This document shows positions 58,598 to 64,000 of a DNA stretch of 64,000 nt, one piece after another (the stretch's first letter is position 1; the number at the start of each line of letters is the position of its first letter). The notes beneath the pieces were generated by a model, which was given only the letters and a program-made list of their open reading frames with translations, searched no databases and had not been told where the DNA came from. The stretch is from Nitrincola lacisaponensis (lineage in GTDB: Bacteria > Pseudomonadota > Gammaproteobacteria > Pseudomonadales > Balneatricaceae): assembly GCF_000691225.1 (NCBI RefSeq), contig NZ_JMSZ01000016.1, positions 744,001-808,000 on the forward strand, in the 5' to 3' direction. The position numbers were made by a program, and so were the translations under genes.

Positions 58598-59473
58598 TCA
58601 TGATAGTGATTGCAGGAAGGCGCGCAGATCAGCCGCAGTTTCCGGGTGTTGCAATCCAAAAGCTACATTTGCTTGCAGCAGCCCTGACTTGTTACCACAG
58701 TCGTAGAGCTTGCCCGCCATGGAGTATGCTTGTAGACCCGCATCAGTCAGTAATGTCTGAAGAGCATCGGTTAACTGAATTTCATCACCGGCACCCGGTG
58801 GTGTGTTTTTCAGCAGTGTCATGATGCTGGCGGGCAGAATATAACGTCCGACAATCGCCAGGTTCGACGGTGCAGCGGCAGGGTCAGGCTTTTCGACCAT
58901 GCCCTGAATCTGGGTACTTTCGCCCGGTTGTACAGCAACACCGGCACAATCCACTATGCCATAGCGCTGTACCTGGTCCTGAGGCACGGCTTCAACCATG
59001 ATTTGTCCCAGTCCGGAAGATTGCCAGGCAGCAACCATATTGCTCATATCACGATTGTCTTTGCCGTTATCGATGAGCATGTCCGGCAGCATCACAGCAA
59101 AATCATCCTCGCCAACGACGGGAGCTGCGCAGAGTACTGCATGTCCCAGTCCCAGTGCTTTGGGCTGACGAACACTGATGACTTCAGCATCACTGGGAAG
59201 AATGTCACGAATGCTTTCCAGCAGAGCCGTTTTGCCTTTACGGGCCAGTTCGGTTTCGAGTTCATAGTGATGGTCAAAGTGGTCTTCAATAGCCTGTTTG
59301 CCACTGCGTGTCACCAGGATGATCTGACGAAAACCTGCGGCGATGGCTTCTTCGACGACATGTTGAATAACAGGTTTGTCGACCACGGTCAGCATTTCCT
59401 TGGGGACTGCCTTGCTGGCTGGCAGTACACGGGTTCCAAGTCCGGCAACGGGAATTACAACTTTACTTAACAT
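58598..59473 (-). CDS. galU: UTP-glucose-1-phosphate uridylyltransferase
   Basis: A 291-residue enzyme that makes UDP-glucose. VIPVAGLGTRVLPASKAVPK is the nucleotide-binding signature. EMLTVVDKPVIQHVVEEA and the FAVMLPDMLID metal-site segment follow. Supplies UDP-glucose for LPS and other glycans; 23 bases downstream of yacG. Confidence 0.96.
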   Translation of the reverse strand: MLSKVVIPVAGLGTRVLPASKAVPKEMLTVVDKPVIQHVVEEAIAAGFRQIILVTRSGKQAIEDHFDHHYELETELARKGKTALLESIRDILPSDAEVISVRQPKALGLGHAVLCAAPVVGEDDFAVMLPDMLIDNGKDNRDMSNMVAAWQSSGLGQIMVEAVPQDQVQRYGIVDCAGVAVQPGESTQIQGMVEKPDPAAAPSNLAIVGRYILPASIMTLLKNTPPGAGDEIQLTDALQTLLTDAGLQAYSMAGKLYDCGNKSGLLQANVAFGLQHPETAADLRAFLQSLS

Positions 59474-59496
59474 CCTGGTTTCCTTGTAGTTGAAGT

Positions 59497-59703
59497 TTAA
59501 TGACGGGTGAGTGAAGCAGGATCGATATCGGCTGAAGAGAAGTCATCCAGTTCCGGTTCTACCGGGATCTGGTAGCCTTCGCTGGCCCATTCGCCCAGAT
59601 CGATGAGTCGACAGCGTTCACTACAAAAGGGGCGCGAAAGATTTTCCGGTGCATAAAGCGACGGTTTGCCACATTGAGGGCAGGGTATTTCACGTTTTGT
59701 CAT
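59497..59703 (-). CDS. yacG: DNA gyrase inhibitor YacG
   Basis: A 68-residue zinc protein that binds GyrB and blocks gyrase DNA binding. Four cysteines are in CPQCGKP and RPFCSERCRLIDLGEWASEG. It overlaps coaE by 14 bases, the standard coaE-yacG pair. Confidence 0.94.
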   Translation of the reverse strand: MTKREIPCPQCGKPSLYAPENLSRPFCSERCRLIDLGEWASEGYQIPVEPELDDFSSADIDPASLTRH

Positions 59704-60325
59704 AAGTGTCCATGTGCGTCATGCGCGAGGTGTCAGCCCGCTGTTTCAAGTGCAGGTGAAGTGCATTGACCTGCTGTGCCAGCTGGTCCAGATCACCGCT
59801 ATTATCCAGAATAAAGTCGGCGCTTTCCAGCCGCAGTTCACGTGATATCTGTGCTGCAATGATTTTGTGTGCTGCCGCTTCGGTCATCTGGTCTCGTTGA
59901 CAGGTGCGTTGCAGTTGAAGCGCTTCTGGCAGATCGACGACAATGACAGCATCTACCAACTGATGCTGGTCTGTTTCCAGCAGTAGTGGTGAGCTGAGTA
60001 TGACATAGTCTTCGTGACAATGTTGTGCCAGCCAGTCGAGAATACGTGCCCGAATTAAAGGGTGTAACAGTTGTTCCAGCCATTGGCGCTGTTGCGGATG
60101 ATCGAACACCTGCTGACGTAACCAGCGTCGGTTCAGCTGTCCTTCGGGAGTCAGTGCCGGGTCACCAAAGTGATCGGCAATGGCGACCAATGCCGGTTGT
60201 CCGGGCTCAACCACATCCCGGGCGACCTGGTCAGCATCAATGACCGCAATACCCAGTTGTTCAAAGAGTCCGGAAGCTGCTGATTTGCCGCTGCCGATGC
60301 CGCCGGTGAGTCCAAGGGTCCTCAT
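59690..60325 (-). CDS. coaE: dephospho-CoA kinase
   Basis: A 211-residue enzyme for the last step of coenzyme A synthesis. Walker A GLTGGIGSGKSAAS opens the protein and VIDADQVARDVVEPG follows. ATG at 60325, with AGGAGA upstream, gives the normal length; an upstream in-frame start at 60403 is rejected. The pilD gene that often precedes coaE is absent here. Confidence 0.95.
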   Translation of the reverse strand: MRTLGLTGGIGSGKSAASGLFEQLGIAVIDADQVARDVVEPGQPALVAIADHFGDPALTPEGQLNRRWLRQQVFDHPQQRQWLEQLLHPLIRARILDWLAQHCHEDYVILSSPLLLETDQHQLVDAVIVVDLPEALQLQRTCQRDQMTEAAAHKIIAAQISRELRLESADFILDNSGDLDQLAQQVNALHLHLKQRADTSRMTHMDTYDKT

Positions 60326-60362
60326 CAAGTGTTTTTCTCCTGCATAGGTGTGCAAGACTAGC

Positions 60363-60390
60363 ATTATAAGCCTCCCGGACAAACTGCAAA
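60363..60390 (-). promoter_or_regulatory. sigma-70 promoter for coaE-yacG-galU
   Basis: On the minus strand TTTGCA (60390-60385), 16 bases, then a perfect TATAAT (60368-60363), about 40 bases before the coaE start. Confidence 0.6.
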
Positions 60391-60403
60391 GCGGGGCATT
60401 CAA

Positions 60404-60412
60404 TGCTAAAAT
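60404..60412 (+). promoter_or_regulatory. possible extended -10 promoter for the MATE exporter
   Basis: TGCTAAAAT at 60404-60412 fits an extended -10 (TGnTATAAT). No good -35 is seen. It lies 38 bases before the ATG and back to back with the coaE promoter. Confidence 0.4.
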
Positions 60413-60449
60413 AGCGCCTTTTACTCGCCGCGGAGTGATCGCTCACCTC

Positions 60450-61796
60450 ATGAATCGTAATCCCGACCTGCTGAACGGTCCGATGCGCCCGGTGTTGGTA
60501 CAGATGACCGTGCCGATGATGTTTGGCATTGTCAGCATCATGCTGTTTCATTTGGCAGATATCTGGTTTGTCGGGCAGTTGGGAACGCGCCCTATGGCTG
60601 CTTTGGCGTTTACCTTTCCGGTGTCGTTTGCCGTTGTCAGTCTGGCGATTGGCCTGGGTATTGGCACTTCGGCAACCCTGGCACGTCGTATCGGTGAAGG
60701 GAATACGGACTCAGCGGCACGCGTGGCAACCTCAATACTGCTGGTGACCAGTTTGCTGCTGATCGCTGTTGGTATTGGCGGACAGTTCCTGATTGATCCT
60801 ATTTTCCGGATGCTGGGGGCGGATGCTGAATTGCTGCCACTGATTCGAGCCTATATGCAGATCTGGTTTGCCGGTTCTGTGTTCATGGTGCTGAACATGG
60901 TGTGCAACAGCATCCTCCGGGCAACGGGAGATGTGCGCGGTTCTGCCATGATTATGTTGCTGGCATCGCTGCTTAATCTGATACTGGATCCGTTATTGAT
61001 TTTTGGTCTGGGTCCTTTTCCGGCGCTGGGCATACAGGGTGCCGCCATTGCCAGTGTGTTGGCCTGGAGCCTGACGACCCTGGTGGCCTTGAGTCTGATC
61101 CATCATAGACGCCATTTGTTGACCCGTCGGTTGCCTGGTTTTCCAACCTTGCTGCGTTACTGGCGTGAATTGTTCAGTATCAGTTTGCCTGCTTCGCTTT
61201 CCAATATCACCACACCCATTGCCAATGGTGTTCTGACGGCTATTGTGGCGCGCCACGGTGCTGAAGCAGTCGCTGCGTTTGGGGTTGGTAATCGGATAGA
61301 GTCTTTAGCCTTATTGGTGTGCCTGGCGCTGTCGATGAGCCTGCCGCCTTTTATCAGCCAGAACTTTGGCGCAGGACAAATGGAACGGGTTAAAAAGGCC
61401 TATGCACTGGTGATTCGCTTTGCTCTGGTGTGGCAGTTTTTGATTTATCTGGTACTGGTGGTTTTTTCAGCACAGGTGGCGGCGTTTTTCAGTGATGATC
61501 CCGATGTCGTTCGATGGATTCGTATCTGGATAATTATCGTACCACTGGGGTTTGCCTTTCAGGCGACTACCTTCCTGAGCGCTTCCGCGTTTAATGCCTT
61601 GCATCGGCCGATGCTGGCTCTGCGTGTCAGCCTTATTCGACTGTTTGTGATGTACCTGCCACTCGGTTGGCTGGGCAACCACCTGTTTGGTCTGGAGGGG
61701 TTGTTCAGTGCGCTGGTACTGGCAAACCTGCTGACGGCGGTCATTGCCTGGTGGTGGATGCGTCAACATCTTTCCAGACTATTGCAGTCTGCCTGA
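60450..61796 (+). CDS. MATE-family efflux transporter
   Basis: A 448-residue protein with twelve membrane helices, a cation-coupled multidrug exporter of the MATE type. NRNPDLLNGPMRPVLVQMTV is the N-terminal segment before helix one, and the two six-helix halves are seen as LADIWFVGQLG and VAAFGVGNRIESLALLVCLA. ATG at 60450 gives the usual length; a longer frame from 60348 is not supported. Exact substrates are unknown. Confidence 0.92.
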   Translation: MNRNPDLLNGPMRPVLVQMTVPMMFGIVSIMLFHLADIWFVGQLGTRPMAALAFTFPVSFAVVSLAIGLGIGTSATLARRIGEGNTDSAARVATSILLVTSLLLIAVGIGGQFLIDPIFRMLGADAELLPLIRAYMQIWFAGSVFMVLNMVCNSILRATGDVRGSAMIMLLASLLNLILDPLLIFGLGPFPALGIQGAAIASVLAWSLTTLVALSLIHHRRHLLTRRLPGFPTLLRYWRELFSISLPASLSNITTPIANGVLTAIVARHGAEAVAAFGVGNRIESLALLVCLALSMSLPPFISQNFGAGQMERVKKAYALVIRFALVWQFLIYLVLVVFSAQVAAFFSDDPDVVRWIRIWIIIVPLGFAFQATTFLSASAFNALHRPMLALRVSLIRLFVMYLPLGWLGNHLFGLEGLFSALVLANLLTAVIAWWWMRQHLSRLLQSA

Positions 61797-61804
61797 TAAG
61801 CGAA

Positions 61805-61824
61805 AGGGCCGGAATACCGGCCCT
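61805..61824. terminator. bidirectional terminator between MATE gene and lctP
   Basis: AGGGCCGG and CCGGCCCT pair perfectly with an AATA loop. On the minus strand the stem is followed by TTTCGCTT. Both genes end here. Confidence 0.78.
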
Positions 61825-61835
61825 GTGATGTGCGT

Positions 61836-63530
61836 TTATACCAGTGGATCAGAAATCCCGATGAGATGCAGGGCGATCATGGTGATCAGGCCTGCCATGA
61901 CCAGATAGTACACGGTCGGGATGATGGTCATGCGGATGGTTTGCCCTTCACGACCAAGTAATCCAACTGTCGCTGAAGCCGCAACAATATTGTGTATAGC
62001 GACCATGTTACCGGCTGCTGCACCCACTGCCTGTGCGGCAATTAGCATGGCACTGGAAACGCCGATCAGTTGCGCGGTATCAAACTGGAACTGTGCCATC
62101 ATCAGATTCGACACTGTGTTTGATCCAGCAATAAAGGCACCCAGCGCACCGACACTGGCGGCAAAGAAGGGATAGATATCACCCACACTGCCTGCGACCA
62201 GTTCCGCCATGGCTCTAGGCATGGACGGCAGATCGGCCATATTGACTCCTGAGTTGATCAGGATACGTACCATCGGAATGGTAAACAGCAGTACAAAACC
62301 TGCACCCAGCAGGGTTTTGGAGGATTCACCCAGTGCATCACGCAGCTCACTGAACTTCATCCGGTGCAGCAGGAAGGTCGCCAGTACGACCAGTACCATG
62401 ATGCCACCCGGCAAGTAGAGGAACTGAATGCTACCGGAAACACCTGCCTCACCAAGAATGTTGCTCCAGCCCACTACCAGATTCTGGGTAAAGAAAGCCT
62501 TAACACCTTCGTGTACGCGTGACAGAACCAGCAGTGCAGCCAGCAGCAGGTAAGGCAACCAGGCAAGTGCCATGGACATCGGCGCCTTGGCGGTCAGACT
62601 GTCCAGTTTGATTTCGATATTACCCATCCACTCTACCGGCCATTCACGGGCATCCGCAAAATCCCAGGGTGTTTTTGGCAGCAGGAAACCTGCTTTGGCA
62701 GCGGGTACGACAATCATCAGTCCTACCAGTGCGCCGATCATTGACGGGAACTCTGGACCCAGGAAAACACCGGCAGCGGCATAGGGAATGACAAAGGCGA
62801 TACCGGCAAACACGGCAAAGGGGGCAATAGACAGACCCTCGCGCCAGGAGCGGTTACGCCCGAAGAAGCGCGTCAACATCATCACCATGAATAACGGCAT
62901 CAGAATACCGATCAACGCATGCATGATGGCGACTTCAGAGGTGATCAGACGGTAGAAGGTTTCCCAGTCAGAGCCATTGGCAACCAGTGATTCGGTAATA
63001 CCTGCACGATCCAGTCCACCAGTGACACCGACAACGATGGGGGTTCCGACAGCACCGAAAGAAACGGGCGTGGACTGAATCATCATGCCCACCATGACGG
63101 CTCCCAGTGCCGGGAATCCCAGTGCAACCAGCAACGGTGCAGCAACAGCTGCGGGCGTGCCGAAACCGGATGCGCCTTCAATAAAGCAGCCAAACAGCCA
63201 GGCAACAATGATCACCTGCACACGTCGGTCAGGGCTGATATTGGAAAATCCGCCACGAATTGCGGTGATGGCGCCTGAATGCTTGAGCGTGTTGAGGAGC
63301 AGAATTGCACCAAAGATGATCCATAGAATCGACAGGGTCAGGATCAACCCCTGTAGTGTTGAGGCCAGGACACGATTAAAGGTCATTTCCCAGGCAGTCA
63401 GGGCGATCAATGCTGTCACCACAAACACCACCGGCATGGCGCGCTTGGCTGGCCAGTGCAAACCAACCAGTAAAACAGCTGCCAATACCAGCGGGGCAAA
63501 GGCCAGCAGTGAAAGGAGCGTTGAGTTCAT
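61836..63530 (-). CDS. lctP: L-lactate permease
   Basis: A 564-residue proton-coupled lactate/glycolate permease of the LctP family with about fourteen helices. [20 protein letters not shown] and [15 protein letters not shown] are diagnostic. The ATG at 63530 is 38 bases from an LldR-like operator. No lactate dehydrogenase gene is in the window; one may lie elsewhere. Confidence 0.95.
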   Translation of the reverse strand: MNSTLLSLLAFAPLVLAAVLLVGLHWPAKRAMPVVFVVTALIALTAWEMTFNRVLASTLQGLILTLSILWIIFGAILLLNTLKHSGAITAIRGGFSNISPDRRVQVIIVAWLFGCFIEGASGFGTPAAVAAPLLVALGFPALGAVMVGMMIQSTPVSFGAVGTPIVVGVTGGLDRAGITESLVANGSDWETFYRLITSEVAIMHALIGILMPLFMVMMLTRFFGRNRSWREGLSIAPFAVFAGIAFVIPYAAAGVFLGPEFPSMIGALVGLMIVVPAAKAGFLLPKTPWDFADAREWPVEWMGNIEIKLDSLTAKAPMSMALAWLPYLLLAALLVLSRVHEGVKAFFTQNLVVGWSNILGEAGVSGSIQFLYLPGGIMVLVVLATFLLHRMKFSELRDALGESSKTLLGAGFVLLFTIPMVRILINSGVNMADLPSMPRAMAELVAGSVGDIYPFFAASVGALGAFIAGSNTVSNLMMAQFQFDTAQLIGVSSAMLIAAQAVGAAAGNMVAIHNIVAASATVGLLGREGQTIRMTIIPTVYYLVMAGLITMIALHLIGISDPLV

Positions 63531-63567
63531 AGTTTTTCTCTTTATATCGAATAAATCAGTCGCTTTT

Positions 63568-63592
63568 GGGTAATTGGTAATACCAATTACCC
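63568..63592. promoter_or_regulatory. LldR-like palindromic operator upstream of lctP
   Basis: GGGTAATTGGT (63568-63578) and ACCAATTACCC (63582-63592) are perfect inverted arms around AAT. The core AATTGGT-n-ACCAATT matches what I know of LldR/PdhR-type GntR-family sites. It lies 38 bases before lctP, so lactate-responsive repression is likely. Confidence 0.65.
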
Positions 63593-63848
63593 TCTGTAAG
63601 TGAACAAGGTTAGGGGGTCATACCCAGTGAGTCAATCGAAGCTGTGCAAAATTAGACCTTTGTCTAGGTGGGGTTAATAACCCTGTTTTTTAACAGAATA
63701 AGGCTAGTCCGGGTGGAGTTCAGCGTCTATGATTAAGGTGAGTGACGAATCTGATTCATCGTTTGCCGGTTTTCGGTACGAGGTGTCCGCTTCGTGATCT
63801 GCCGGCAGGGATTGATAATAAAACCGAAACAGAAATGGGATGTAAACT
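63593..63848. other. intergenic region between lctP operator and phaB
   Basis: No gene is seen in these 256 bases. The stretch holds a palindrome GGGTTA-A-TAACCC (63671-63683) and, right after it, CTGTT-TTTT-AACAG (63683-63696), a T-centred hairpin. A further small palindrome is GAATC-T-GATTC, near 63750. These may be phaB operator or terminator parts. Confidence 0.5.
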
Positions 63849-64000
63849 ATGACAAAACGCGTAGCTTTGGTAACAGGCGGTACTGGTGGTCTGGGTACGG
63901 CGATTTGCCGTGCATTGGCTGATGCAGGGTTTCGGGTGGTCGCTGGCTATAATAGTGGCGGTAACCACGACAAGGCGAAGGAGTGGCAGGAAGAGCAGCG
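63849..64000 (+). CDS. phaB: acetoacetyl-CoA reductase PhaB-like, 5' part (truncated by window edge)
   Basis: The first 50 residues, MTKRVALVTGGTGGLGTAIC and on through RALADAGFRVVAGYNSG, are those of PhaB-type NADPH-dependent acetoacetyl-CoA reductases, the second step of polyhydroxybutyrate synthesis. The Rossmann motif TGGTGGLG is complete; the active site lies beyond the window. Start ATG has a weak GGGATG upstream. Confidence 0.82.
   Translation, partial: MTKRVALVTGGTGGLGTAICRALADAGFRVVAGYNSGGNHDKAKEWQEEQ

Overview
The window reads as a contiguous piece of a gammaproteobacterial chromosome with moderate GC. The gene orders mreBCD-maf-rng-yhdP, kdsD-kdsC-lptCAB-rpoN-hpf-ptsN-rapZ-ptsO, mlaFEDCB-ibaG-murA-hisG-hisD and algW/nif3/zapG follow the Pseudomonas/Oceanospirillales pattern. 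With L-lactate permease and a PhaB-type reductase, a marine Oceanospirillaceae-like organism is the best guess. This is inference from synteny and protein style, not from a search. I saw no tRNA, rRNA, CRISPR array, insertion sequence or prophage.

Layout. 1-584: end of a LysR regulator. 712-6109: a CHASE2 class III nucleotide cyclase followed by a FecR-TPR-beta-barrel outer membrane protein, a candidate envelope-to-cAMP signalling pair. 6188-9424 (minus): gatB, gatA, gatC. 9572-17725 (plus): mreB, mreC, mreD, maf, rng, yhdP (cell shape, RNA processing and envelope lipid transport). mreC appears to start at an AUU codon coupled to a 23-codon mini-ORF. 17727-25065 (minus): darP, the nitrogen-PTS genes, hpf, rpoN, and the LPS transport and Kdo genes. 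25254-31847 (plus): the Mla phospholipid transport operon, ibaG, murA, hisG, hisD. 31877-34422: AlgW/DegS protease, Nif3 protein, zapG.

34499-42431 is a cobalamin region. A cobalamin riboswitch precedes btuB, followed by a PduO-type adenosyltransferase (minus strand). On the plus strand are btuF-, btuC- and btuD-like genes and a diverged, probably non-catalytic adenosyltransferase paralog. Between these two halves sits an AT-rich two-gene unit (37664-39291): a protein with a hydrophobic, pore-former-like C-terminal region, and a three-helix membrane protein. It looks like an acquired toxin/immunity-type cassette and is the least explained part of the window.

42428-51653: ppk2, a panE-like reductase, yajQ, an SDR, fxsA, groES-groEL with a clear sigma-32 promoter and a strong terminator, a membrane coiled-coil protein, trhP, and a UbiA/MenA-type prenyltransferase. 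51686-55417: a LysR regulator divergent from an atypical cation diffusion facilitator, then a chemoreceptor. 55543-61796: class I fumarase, cardiolipin synthase, galU, yacG, coaE and a MATE exporter. 61836-64000: L-lactate permease with an LldR-like palindromic operator, and the start of phaB. Several convergent gene pairs are separated by good inverted repeats, annotated as bidirectional terminators.
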